64,000 nt of DNA from Berberis thunbergii (lineage: Eukaryota; Streptophyta; Magnoliopsida; Ranunculales; Berberidaceae), in contig QNQO01005876.1 of NCBI GenBank assembly GCA_003290165.1, forward strand, positions 1 to 64,000, written 5' to 3'. This document shows positions 33,585 through 46,800 of the stretch, piece after piece. A program made the translations under genes and the position numbers. Position 1 is the stretch's first letter. Each line of letters starts with the position of its first letter. The notes under the pieces were generated by a model. It was not told where the DNA came from, did no database searches, and saw only the letters and a program-made list of their open reading frames with translations.

Positions 33585-34711
33585 GTGTTGACAACACAGA
33601 AATGTCCTGATAAGGTGAACAGCGAAGCTCAGTACAAGAGGATCTATCGAAGCCGAGAAGTACTCGATTCATACCTAACTTCCATTGGAACAACTCTATT
33701 TGCTATGGTTCAAGCTCTATGGCTAATGATTAAAATCAGGCCTCAAGTAGTATGTTCCTTTTGTTTGCATCTTCTTTCTTTTACTGTGTGTTAAAGGCTT
33801 AAGTTATCTAAGAATTCACACTAACAAAATATTAACGTTGTTTCCACAGATTCTATGCAATGGACATGGAACTTGTATTCCTCCTCCGTGTAATAGCATT
33901 TCTTTCAAGTAAAATTGCCATATGATGGTCTATATTAGGTCACTGAAAACAAATTTTTATGTTACCTTTTATCTTCTAAAAATGTTAAAACAATAGTGTT
34001 TTTCTTGACCTGCACAATGCTGTTTTGGCTATGAGCATTCTTCTCATATTCGGATTTTGTTGGTTCATGACCTCCTGGTAAACTTCATCCTAGAATTATT
34101 AATTCTCAGAGTAAGATTAGCTTGCCCATAAAATTGCTTTCCTTTCACTTGCAGATTTTAGGGATTAGATGGTCCTTAGTTTTTTATGGTGAGAGTATAG
34201 CGAGATTTAGGAAACTCTCTTTAAGTGGCTTGCATCTGTACAAGTTACAAATTGCAGATCAAGTATTTGTGCATTGGCCTCAACTACAGAAGAAGTATCC
34301 AGAACTCATTACATTGGTTATCTCATGTGATCATTGAATTTTATTGCAGCTACTGGTAATATTCCAACTTTGAACAGCTCCCTTTTCATTGTTCCTTTTG
34401 AATTTTCAGACTTATAATTGTTCATTGCACTATTTCTTCTCATAGGTGGCTAAACATGACTATGATCCACAAAAACCTGATGTGCTGCAGCAAAAGTTTC
34501 ATATGTGAATCAAGGCGACACTGGCCATGTAAATAGAATCTACAAGATAACTATGGATTGACTTTTCTCTCTTTTTGAGGTTCTCATCGCCACTATTTTT
34601 GGATGACAACATAATGTTTTGCTGACACATTTGAAACCGGGTTTAACTAAACGATCTTCGAGTTGACAAGAGAGAATATTTTTGTTATGACTTATATGAG
34701 CTACAGTTTTG

Positions 34712-34887
34712 CTAGGTAGCCAGGCCAGCCAGCCATTTTGTAGCTAGGGTGGGCCTTTTTACAATTGTACCCCTTCTCTTTAAAACACAATCACAAACAT
34801 CATTTATAGAAGTGGTAAAATTGTAAAAGGGCCCATCCTTGGCCAAGAAATGGCTGGCTGGCTGGCTTGGCTGGCTTGGCTACCTAG
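34712..34887. mobile_element. 176-bp inverted-repeat MITE
   Basis: Begins CTAGGTAGCCAGGCCAGCCA and ends in the inverse TGGCTTGGCTACCTAG. The inner CCTTTTTACAATTGTACC / GGTAAAATTGTAAAAGGG arms also pair. The right arm has an extra GGCTGGCTGGCTT expansion. No clear target duplication. Confidence 0.75.
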
Positions 34888-36371
34888 AATTGTTGTATGA
34901 GCTATGAGCTATGGGGAAAACCGCGGAACTGTCAAGTTGATCTTATCATCTCCTAACAGCATTCTGAAAGTTTTATACATTTTGGTTTTAGCCTTCGTTT
35001 TAAACAATTGTGCAGAGCTTACAGCTTGTATCAAAGATATAATGTTTGAAGTATATGGTTTGGGAGTTTTTTATTCATAGGCGTGCATGAGAACCACGTG
35101 AAAATTATTAAATGAATTTTTTTTTTCAATTGCTTATAAAATGATAATGATCTAGCATTATGCCTTCTTAGTTTCTTCTCAAGTATATGATGAACTATAG
35201 ATAATAAGTTCTCGACTATTTTACAGTGCTTGCTCTTTCATTTCAGTCAGGGTTTCAAATTTATATAAGAAAGGGACACAGAAGCTGGAGTGAAGAATGA
35301 AAATGTCATGCGACTTTCCTTTTGCCTGAACGAGTAATTCTTCAGTCTTTGGACTTTGTTTTTGTTTTGAAGACCTCTATTGGTTCAATCCCTTATTGAT
35401 GGATGTGATTGATATGGCATCCTCCAATTAAGGTATGAATGATTTAAGAGGTACGTGGTTTTTTGGCCAAAGTGATCTTGTCTTTACTACTAATTCTTTT
35501 CCTTGGTTAACAATAATTGTTATTTTTTCGATATTAGCGGGTTCCTCAATTTTATTTTTCCCCATAAGGGCAATAAGGTAATCAGGTGGTAGACTATTTC
35601 TATTTGTTAATTAGAACTCATTTTAACCACCTATGCATTTTCTTATCATTTTAAATTGGACGATCCATTAATCCAATTTGGACAAGATTTAAAATGGATA
35701 ATTTTTTTTGATTTTCACTGCAGACTCGGGGACTTTCCATAGGTCCCATTTTACTGACGGGATTCATTACTATAGCTGCTTGGCCAGTTAGTCGGGATTT
35801 GCAATTGTTCCATTTCCCGATGTTAGCAATGTACAGTGATCAAATAGGATCCATTTCTTCTCGAGATCTTTTACTCTTTTTTCATCAGGTGGGAGTTATA
35901 ATTAATTTCTGTCCTCCTGCTTCTAGCCATGTGGGAAGGGAAGAAACTTTGTACTAATGGAGTGCTATTAGGCTTATGCAACATCAGAGTTCTGAAAGAC
36001 TGAAACAACCCATCCAGCCATGTCAGAATGTACCACATAAAGGTGCATTAGAAACGAAGTCTTATTCGGCTATGTCAGAAGTTGCATCTACTGATAGTTC
36101 AAGTAATTGCATCATCCAATTATTACAATCTGCCATGAGACTATCCAAGTTTGCACTTCGTTGTCAGTGACCATTGTATGAGTTGGGGAATGGAATCAAC
36201 TTTGTCTTCAGATTGATCTTGATGTTAACTTTTTGTCATGTATATGTTAGTCACTGTGAAGAGTGACTGAAGGGTAGGAGCATAGTCCGAATCATGTTAT
36301 ATCCCCACTATTCTAGCTAAAGTGAACGGTGATTGTTGTCAGAAGAAACAAAGACAAACAGAATGGGATAG

Positions 36372-36556
36372 AGGGAGCTCCTGGGTTCGTGCGCAGGTGT
36401 CTCAGTCGTTTGATTTTGATCCAATGGCTCATATCATATCAGAGGAGAGATGTTTGGGCGGGAAACAAAATTTTGAATTAAATCTGGATTTCAAATCTCT
36501 ATCCTCTGATATGATGTGAGCTGTTGGATTTTGATCCAACTGTGCAGGAGCCCCCC
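36372..36556. repeat. inverted-repeat (MITE-like) element
   Basis: The left GGAGCTCCTG and GATCCAATGGCTCATATCAT are mirrored by ATATGATGTGAGC, TTGGATTTTGATCCAAC and CAGGAGCCCCCC. The whole can fold; the target site is unclear. Confidence 0.65.
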
Positions 36557-37800
36557 TCGATCCAACAGAATGCACATGCAAATGCTTATTCAATTTTAAA
36601 TGCCATCTATGTTATCAACAAAACCAACACTGTTCTTGAATTGATTCACAAATGTAATTGAAAAATGCATCTGCTTTACTTCATGGCGGTGAAATTTGAA
36701 TGGTGCATCACATTTTAATTTTTTTATTTCCCCAAAATTTGAATGATCAACAACTTTTTGTTTCAGAACCATATTCTTCTATTTTAACACTGGGCTCATG
36801 TGCTAATTTACTTGGGCAGAATTTTTTGTTCCATCACGCATGATAGCACAAAACAAACCAGTACCAATCACACTTGCTGCACATCTCCCAGCTGAAGCAG
36901 TATACAAGCTCTTTGCAGACGTTTCCCCATGATAAGCTGAGTGACAAATTATAACTTTACTAACCGCGTCTAGCATTTTTGTAAAACATCCCCTTACTGA
37001 AAATATTGAACCGCCAAGCTAAAGGTGTAGGGTACAAAAATAATGATTTGTTGTATTCAGTGAAGATAATTGGTAGATTCATAAAATTGTATACAAAATT
37101 TGACAAACTCTATAGTCAAGACTCATTCTATGTTGGTAACTGAGCTCAAAGAACTCAAAAGATCATGACATTTTGGTCACAAATGAATTGATGATAATGG
37201 AACTCTAACATCACTGTTGCAGTTATTACTAATTAACAAAGATGAGAAATCTTCCTTGGACCCTCTTTGCATATCCACAGCTTGCAAGTTTAGGCAAGGA
37301 ACAATAACTAACTACTATTTCTCCATCGGTCACAGATTCCCTACCAACATTCTATTGGGGATTGCAACCAAGAGGACCTTCGCTCGGACCCTTTTATGAC
37401 AATCAAGAATAGTAGGAATGCAACAATTCAAAACCAAGAAGACAAACACCATTGAATCTGTCATTCGAATCCTCGTTACACTCTGAACAAACACAAAGCC
37501 TCAAGCCATATTTCAGTAACCACAATTTGAGCTGCAATAACATGTAAAATGGAATATATTTTCCTGAAAGAGCCCGAAGCATATATGATCTGGATGTTTA
37601 AATAAAATGAATGCACGCAACGGAAAATCTATAATGTTTCATCTCAAAAGCAGTTTGGTAACAAGTACATTTTTACAGATCAACCTACAGTGGAATCTAG
37701 TTCTCATTATCTTGCTTTTTCTCATCCGTGTCTTGCATCCACTCCATTTAACACTGGTGATGTGTCCCATGAACTGTCTTGGACTGTGTCTCTGCCACGT

Positions 37801-40800
37801 TCAGACTGGATTAAAACACTCCATCTCTGACTGCTGAGAATTCAGGCCACTGACAGTCATAGAAGGTTGCTGACCACCCCTTCCTGATTCAGCCAACACT
37901 CTAAAATATGCATGGGGTCCCCAACCTGCATGAACAACGAGAACGCAGGGAAACAAGATTTAGAAGCTCTTCAGTTTGGAGGTGGAAAACAATGAAACGG
38001 ACACCTGATGGAATCAGAACACTGACTTCAATTTGTCAGTACAGTCAACTGATTTCCTCTAATGGCATCACCATAGTTGTAAATCCAGAATACCATATTT
38101 ATATAAATCTGTGTGATGCCCTTGAAATCCCTTATCGGCGAAGTTCAACTTTTCAACCGTGCTAATGACCCACTTGAGCTGCACTTTTAGTTTTATGCTT
38201 GACACGAGATAGTGACTTCAGAGTTTTAACTGGGTGTTTTACAGATCATGCATGCAACATACAAAGTAGTACTAGAAAAAAAAATTCATCAATAGGATTT
38301 CTTCAACAATTCTTCTTTCTTTTACTGAAATTTAGCAAGGGAATCATTAGTTATTGAGGAACTCGAGCTGTAATGGCATGATATAAGAACAGAGAGATTA
38401 GTGTTTCATGGAAGTCCTGATATATGTTTCATCTGAAAAGTCTCTAGAATAGTACCTAATCATTTACTTTAAAGAAATAATATGCTTATTAACTGAATTT
38501 TTGTGTTTTAACACTTTAGATATTACTCGAAAAGGAAATCACGCCAAACATGATGTAGAAAGCAGGTAATAGTAATATGTTTTAATTCAGGAAAATACTC
38601 AAGTATCTCAGTTATCTCAACATAATTATCTCAAACTTTCACATAAACACAAAATACAAAGGCTGGCTTTTTTAGATGACTTGACTTTGGGCAAGATCCC
38701 ATACTATCCCTAGGGATGGCAACAGGGCAGATTGGGGTGGACTTTGCCAAATCCGTCTCTGCCCCGACAGGATGGCGGATCCCTTCATCCACCCGTCTAT
38801 CCGTTTAATTAATTTTTTTTCAATAAAAACCTTCCCCAACCCGTCACAGATGGCAAATATCCACCCTTCCCCACCCTGTTACGGATGGCGAATATCAGCC
38901 CTGCCCCGTGTAACCGTCCATCTTCTCCTCAAGATACCCATCAACACCAACCTGATTGATCCTCTCACAGTGTAGTCTGACAAGAATATAAGAAGGGGAG
39001 TAGACAGTGGGCAGCGGAGCGGAGCAGATCACACGCACGCAGGGGTGGACCTACAAAAGGGCCAAAGGGGGCAGCTGCCCCCCCCCCCCAATTTAAGAAA
39101 AAAAAGTGTATAAACTGTTAATATAAACGTTATTCGGCCCTTTTTAGTCCAACAGCTCAGATAGCAAAAATAAAGGACATATCAACTCTTTGGTACCGTG
39201 GTTGATCTTTAAAACTTCATTACTAATGACCCAAATTCGATTCCCTTTGAGCATAAGAATTTTTAAAATATAAATTTTTTTATTCTCTCTAAATGTTACC
39301 ATCCCTTCACAAGTAGTATAAAACCTAAATAAAAAACAATTTCATAAAATTAAACTCAAAAAAAAAAAACCAGTAATTGAAATCTAAGATATTAAAGTAT
39401 AGAACTCAATGAAATATATATCGTTATTCAACTCACATAAAATTTGGAGGTTGGATTGGCTCGTAAACCCCCCGCCCCAATTTATTTTCTATAAACTTGT
39501 TCTTAGGTCTTATTATGTTCGCACATTTCAAAATTTTCCAGTTAAACTTACATACTTATCTTAATTATTTGCAATTTTACTCATATATTCTAGTTATTAG
39601 GCTTGTTTGTGTTTGTTAAATTATAGATGACTTGATCATAATTTGGCTTAAAATATTATACCCGATTCAGATATATACAATGTGCTTTTTATAGTTGTGC
39701 AGACAAATGCTAAGTACTAGATTAAGTTCATGAAGAATATAATGAGAATTATATTTTTGATTTTAATGTTTACTGTAGATGTTAGTAGAAATTTGTTGTC
39801 AAATTATCAATCCGAAGCAAGGATTGTGATTTCATTTTTCAAAAAAATTTCAGTCTCCTAATTTTAAGAAATATTTTGTGAATATTTCGTTGTATATAAA
39901 AAAGTAAAAATTGTGTCTATGTCAAACATATATAAATATATGGAATACAAGTAAATCACCTATAAATACATTAAATACGTAAGATGAAGCCTAAAAAATT
40001 AAGTATCCTAATAAATGTGATTTGCTTCATAATTTTCTAGGTTTTACATGAAAATATCTAAAAAATATGACAATATTTTGATTGAAAAATGTATTTTGTT
40101 TCATAATTTATGGGGTTTTACACAAAAATGTCAAAATTTACAAAGAAAACACGAAATATTTTGAAATAGCGTATTTTTCTTTACAAGACCTTAAAAAAAG
40201 AAATATCACGAAATCATAATCCTTGGTCCGGAGTACAAAATTTTCTAGCTTTGCCCCTAATAACTCCGATTAACGACCAATAATTCCTTACCATTTTGCC
40301 CCTCCTTGACTGAAATGCCACTGATCACATGAACGCGATGAAGAAGATGACTCATGCACAAGCGGTGGGGGAGGGAGCCTAAAGAACCCCCTTCTGTAAT
40401 CCTTTGTTCCTTCATCTTCTAATCTATCGGATTATCCTCCATAAAAGAAACCCAATCAAGCAAATCAACTAATGATTCAAATCCTTCTCCTTCTTATGGA
40501 AATCCCAACAATCGAATCGCCAATCTAACTCTCTGGGTCAGCTAGATTGAGAAATTGGGTAAAAAGCTAGGTTTTTAGAAGTCTGTTCCCTCCCTGTTGG
40601 GGTTGGTTGTTGGGGTTGTTTTTAGAAGTTTGTTTCGGACCGTACCCATGGGCTTGGTTTAGTTGTTTTGGGCTACAATCTGTGTTTGGGTAGGTTTTTA
40701 AAAGTTTGTTTCGAACCTGCCTTGTGGGTTTGGTTAGTTGTTTTGGATTGCAAAACATTTGACATTGGACTTCTACTAACTAATATATAATAGATATCCG

Positions 40801-43800
40801 TGGGGCGGATATGGCCAAATCCGTATCCGCCCAAATTCGTGACGGATAAACTTTCCATCCCGAATCTGCCCCAAAATTCGTCAAGGCAAACTCAAATCCG
40901 CCACATTTGGGACGAGCCGAATAACTATGTAAATCTGCCTCATTTCCAACCCTAACTGTCCACACTTAACACCCCTCCCTACTCCATACACACCACGTTT
41001 TTTTATCTCAAACCTGTTAATGGGTCATGACATTTTTTTCCCCTTGATGAATATGATACTTGCATTAAAATGGAATAAATGATTACAAACTACGCGAGAA
41101 GCTAAAAAAAGGGATAAAACCCGACTCCTTTTACCCGTCCCTCTCCCCCTTAGGGATCGGTTTTGGCATCGGGCGACATTGAACAAAATACATGTCTCTC
41201 CCCCTAGGCTTCAGTGTAGGAGAAGTGGTTGATTGCCTCGCCTCGAAGGAAGCAGATTTTGGTAAGTAAGCCAAATCCTATCCCAGTTTTCAAACCACTT
41301 TAATCGGTTTCGAGATCCGGGTCTAATCAAGTTTATTGCTGCCCTACTTAAAGTTTCAAAATCTTAATAACTAAACCAGTTGACTATAAAAATATATGAT
41401 ATATTGATACCTTTGCATATTAGATAAAATCATGCAAGATACAAACATAATTGCGAAATTTTGTAATTGGGCTCTCTAAAATCTCAAAATGATTTAAATT
41501 ACAATCTCAAAATCTTACGAATATAAGATTGTGATTTAAAATCCAAAAAATAGAAACATAATTCAAATTAATAGGTTAGAAACCTTAGGCATCATTGCAA
41601 TTAAGATTACTTTGCTCAAGATTTTAGTTAAAAACTTTTACATTTTTATAATAAGAAAATGAGGATATAAAAAATAAAAGTTTGTTTCCTCTAGTATAAT
41701 ATAACACTAAAATTGGGTCCAAAATATCGAGTCCCAATCGCTCAAATAGGGCTTGAACCATAAACGTATGAATAATAATCAAATCCAAACTCAACGGATT
41801 GGATCTGGTTCTGAAATTCTAAATCCTTTCCCAAAACCACTTTTATCACTTCGGAAATGATCGGATCTTGAGTCTAACTAGATATATTGCCAGCCCTAGT
41901 CGACATGTCCCAAGCGATCGCCCATTGAGAGGACATGAGAATTTAATATGTTCCACAAATAAGATAGTCCAATTTTTTGTCCCCCAAAAGTTTTATTGTT
42001 ACTCTCCGCCCAAATCACCCATAGAATAATCAAGAAAAACTTGTTCCTAACCCATTTTTTGTGAGGGAGAGATCTACACTTCCATTTGTCTAAACATTGC
42101 ATTAGCTCCCCATTAGCAAGGAAAAGCCATCTGGTTTCATTGGCAATTGTAGCCAAAATGGAAATAGCAAAGGGGCATTGAAGAAAGGGATGGATGATGG
42201 ATTCAGTAGCAACATCACATTCACTGGGTTGACAACAATATAATCCCTTTTTTTCCATTTCTCCATAAAGGTTGAGGTTGTACTGAAGTGGAAAACTCTC
42301 TTTCATTCAATCTCAATTCATAATTCAGTAAAAAGACCCTAAAAGCCAGCTCTTCACATATTGGCATTTCAAGTTAAAAGACGTAAAAGCCAAACCTATT
42401 GCAAACCAAAAAAAAAACAAAATACCAATTGTTTCCTTTTGACGCAGCTGGATTATCTCCACCCAATTTCCTTGCCAACTAGGATGCATACACATCAACA
42501 CAAACATCATGTTAGACATTGATACAACACACCGACTCGACAATTTTTTCAAAAACTAGCACTCGACAACACATCATACCTTTTTTTAATAAGTCATGTG
42601 AACTCAGACAATAATCCAATAAAGAACTAATTTAAATAAATAGAAAAGGATAAGTGTGAAAATGAAAATGAAACAAAAACAATGCTTTAATCCAAGGAAG
42701 CACGGACTCATAGGAAAATTTGTTGTATCCGTGTCCAACATGTATCCGACTACGACACTCACTCGACACGCCTCCGACACGCGTTGGACACTTGGTCAAT
42801 GCGTCGGCAGGTGTCGGACACATGGTTAATGTGGTCAACATACCAGACACGCTTCCGATACACTCGAAACTTGGTCAGAATACAGTCAAAACTTGAAAAA
42901 CAACATTTTTTCTACTTTTTTATTTTTAGATGTTTGCAAATAAGTTGTTGATCTATTTGAAGTAAATTATTTTCAATTGTGATTTTAGACAAATAGAGTA
43001 AAAAGGCACTAAAAAATTAATATGATGTGTAAACGTGTCCCTGAGTGGCTTCTAATTTACTTTCAACTTTTTTCTTCTCTAATTTGCTTCTTTTTTCCTC
43101 TACTTCTTATTTACTGTACTTTTTTCTCTACTTTATTTTTTCTTGCAACAAAGTGTCTTCCAGGAAGACACTCCATTAGATTATTATTTATGCTTATATC
43201 ATCATCATCATCATCAAAGTCCGTTCCCGAGATTTTCGGGGTCGACTACATGGATTTTGGTTCTCCAAGCAATGCGATCCTCCCACATTTCCTCGTCTAA
43301 TCCAAGCTCAATGATATCTTCATTCACCGTCTTCATCCAAGTTTTCAACGTGTCTCTAAGTCCTAGTTTTTGGGAAATTGTCGAGTTGGCGTATCTGTGT
43401 CCATTCATCCTTGTTTTAATCTCTATTGCAAGGTAAAGAAAAAATAATAGAAAAGAAAAACATGAAGAAATAGAGTAAAGAAGAAGAGGTACAACGTGGA
43501 AAAGAAGATGACACTCTGTTGCAAGAAAAAAGAAAAGTAGAGTAGAGAAGAAGTAGAAGAAAGAAGCAAAAGAGAGAAAATAAACAAATATTAAAGAGAA
43601 GAAATGTCTATGTTTCAAGAGCTTTTCATCGCCCTATTTCTCTTGAATCACATTTAAAAGAGTCATTCACTTAACATGGATTACCAACCTTCAAATTAGA
43701 TGGTTATTCGCACACACCTAATAGTAATAAAAAAAATTGATTGTCGAGTCCTGACTATGTATCCGAGGCGTGTCCAACACATTGACCACATTAACAATGT

Positions 43801-46800
43801 GTTTGACACTTGCCGACACATTGACCACGTGTTCGATGCGTTTCAGGCAAGTGTCGGTGTCAGATACGTGTGTGGAAAGTTTTTCGAAGAGTCTGTGCTT
43901 CCTTGTTGTTAAGAAAGGTGAGATAAATTCCAATGCAACCATCACATCTTCTTCGGCTAAGAGACTTAACCTTCTCCTCCTTGGGATTCAAGGTATCACA
44001 TTTATTGCACGAAAAATATTCAAACTTCTACCACATTGTAGTTGTAATGATCTCTTGAAAGATGTTATACAAAAACTAACAAGCGATGCAAAAAGAATAA
44101 CTTTTTGTCGCACTTCTATATGGGGACATTTACATTATCGGGATAATAAAAAACATATATATATATATATATATAGGGACCTGATCAGTGGACTAATTTT
44201 TTTTGTGCAGTGTTTCCTACTAAGTCACCTTTGATGCATATAGAAAATCTGAAACTTGTCGATTTTTTGTGAGGATTATCATCTATGCCTAGAGACCACC
44301 TCCTCTACAAAATAGTTGCTTTGAAAATGAATATCCCAATCAAAAAAATTCTTGAAGTTAATGGTGAAATTGACAGTTTGTAACTCTTCATTTATGATCC
44401 TTTTTCTTGGGGTACTTCCCTTGGATCTTGCTGAGCATGATGTACAAACAAACCCAAAGATCACTAAGCTCATAATGGAAGATATTCCTATATCTACCAT
44501 CTACTTTTGTTCCCTTGCTTTCTTAAGGTTCTAATCCAGTATAACCCTCGGAAACATTTGAAATTTCACAATGCAAAGTTAGAGTGGATGCACATGCACA
44601 TGCATGTGCACAAAAGTAATTTAACTCCAAAACACATTAAACGTTGAAAATTCCAGAAGAATTTTTTTTTCTTCTTATAGGGACTATCTGTTTCTAAGTT
44701 ATTAACAGCACGATAATTCTTCACCATGGAACTCATTCTACAAATAAGTTTCTTCCACAGATAAGAATACTAGTTACTAGCCAATAAGAAACAAACCGTC
44801 TGTGACATGGGGGGGTGGAAAGAACTGTAGATAACAAAATACCGCTATTGTTGTTCCTGCAAGACAGAAAGAATATAACATGAGAAGCAGCTCCCATGAC
44901 TTATTATTGAGAAGACAACTGCATATGCAACAAATACAAAATCAACCCAAATACGAACCTATGATACCTCCGGCAAACACATCTTGCCAATGATGCCAAT
45001 AGTCATCTACTCGAGAAACTCCCACAAGAGCTGCAACAAGCAAAGGAAGGAATACAATACAAAGTTTTGCCACATGACCCTTACGGTCGAAGACTCTAAT
45101 TTTTCCCGATATGTACAATGAGAGAAAAGTGAGACCCGCAAAGGACCCTGCAAATTGATAGATATATTCATTTTGATGTACCATTTTCTTCTTCAATAAT
45201 AGTACCAGATAATATTCCATCAAATGATGAGAAAGTTAAAATATGTAATGCTCTCCAAAAGATAACTATCAAGAAGAAACTAAATTATTTGAGTACAAAG
45301 TTTGTTAAAAAATACAGCTCAACTGTAAATTCTGTAGTATATTTATGTTGGTTTTGACTTAATAGTAATCAGAGTGATTGGTTGATTGGCAACTGTATGA
45401 TGATCACATCAATGCTGAAAAAACCATTATTAAAATTTCAATAAACAAAACTAATCCTAGTTCATATGATCCAGTTTATATCTAACTGTGAAAGAATGAT
45501 ACAAACATTGTTATATGGTCACAATTTGCAATAGGTAATATGGCAATTTGTTTTTGTTTTAAATTACTCAGTTATCAACATTTGGTTGTCTGTATTAACA
45601 GATAGATACTAAGCTCCAATTCAATGTCTTTGAATCAGTACCAACTACCATATGAAACATGATGCAACATATCTTAGGTAAATAAGAGCTCCATCCTTGA
45701 GGACACTATAAAATGACCCAAGCAAAAAAATACATGTAATCATTATCAAGTTTTCTTCAAACCACTGAGGTTGGGACAAGAAATACAAATAGCTGACTTC
45801 AATAACTTGCACAGTTATACTGCACTCTGATTAACTTAAACTGGAGAAATGCTTAGGAAAAAAAACTAGATTTTTTGTTTTGTTTTCGGTAACAAGAAAG
45901 AAACCATATAATTCTGTCATCCTTCCACTATAAATTCAAAAAGTCCATAAGCTCCAGAAGAAACCAGTCCTACATTAGTTAAGCAAGTTAAGTACTTAAT
46001 GTAGACTCAGAAGTGCATTCATCACAAAAACATATAAAAATTTCAGTGATTCACTGCTTACATGAAGTATGCCCACTTGGAAAACTTTTATGCCCTTCCT
46101 TGATGACACTCTTGTCTCCATTACATACAACATCCTTTGTCACTGGATGGAATAGCTGGATATAAACAAGTACCGGTAAGGGAACAATACCTAAGAACCT
46201 TACAACCCCACAAGAATAGAACTACAGAAACAAGAAAAAGGAAACAAAAAGAAGATGTAAAATTGAGGATCGACCTTCTTCCCATCGGGAAAACAACGCC
46301 AGAAGAAATCTGGTCGAGGTCGACCCACTCCATCTTTGATTGCATCAGTTATCACTCCAGTTATAAGTACAGCATAGAGAAGACCTGGTTTATATGAACA
46401 ATGAATCATTAACTGCATAAATAACACGTATTAGCAAAGTCCTCAAAGAAGTGTTACCTAATACAGCATGGTGCAGATCATATACATCCCTTCTGTAAAA
46501 GTAGTAGATGGTAAATACTACAAAAGGCAAGAGTATTGCAATCACCTGTTACAAGAGGGAAGATAAATTACTTTCACTGTTTTTAAGATAAATACAAATC
46601 GTTCAATTTCCTAAGTTTCCGTTTACAACAAGAGAATAATTGTTTGAACAGAAACGTACTGGAACAGCCCAGAAGGGTACAGTATTGCTTTTTAGTGGAT
46701 ATGTAAGGTCACTCATCATATCTTGCCCGATAAAACGATGAAATGGTTCTATAACATTCAAGCCAATGTCTAACACCACCAGAAGTAGAAATATGATCCA

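Larger units (their letters stand above)
29103..34337 (+). pseudogene. ALG14: ALG14-like gene (UDP-GlcNAc transferase membrane subunit), probably inactive
   Basis: ALG14 anchors ALG13 at the ER and together they add the second GlcNAc to dolichol-PP-GlcNAc. Exons read: exon 1 from ATG 29927 to 30044 (LSTLIVLGSG, donor GTAAGG); exon 2 30146-30285 (GGHTTEMLNLLSVLQKDRF, SLQKARVFEDSLVYQ); exon 3 33600-33749 (YKRIYRSREVLDSYLTSIG, ALWLMIKIRPQV); exon 4 33850 to about 33908 (ILCNGHGTCIP); exon 5 34155-34337 (ILGIRWSLVFYGESIARFRK, WPQLQKKYP). A 5' UTR intron (GTGAGT at 29157, TTTTAG at 29908) is likely. Exon 4 has a frame change after CIP, His instead of Pro in the GPGT motif, and no GT after its natural AAG end. 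Exon 5 lost one base after YP, replacing the conserved C-terminus. Intron 2 is 3.3 kb with two transposons. The introns show it is not a retrocopy. Confidence 0.85.
34338..37800. other. intergenic region between ALG14-like and LPP genes
   Basis: No gene recognised. It holds two small inverted-repeat elements (34712-34887 and 36372-36556) and presumably the 3' UTRs of the converging ALG14-like (plus) and LPP (minus) genes. The short ORF at 35976-36170 has no recognised domain. Confidence 0.45.

Noticed and set aside
34230..34337. Normal ALG14 C-terminus
   Set aside because: After QKKYP the frame leaves the conserved ending; a one-base loss explains it.
42325..42552. Extension of the LINE ORF upstream
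   Set aside because: The 75-aa ORF shows no reverse-transcriptase motif and may be chance.
44777..44796. In-frame TAG after [10 protein letters not shown] read as the end of the LPP gene
   Set aside because: GTTTGT follows GACG at 44797 as a donor, and a phase-matched exon with the family C-terminus is at 37925-37801; the TAG is intronic.
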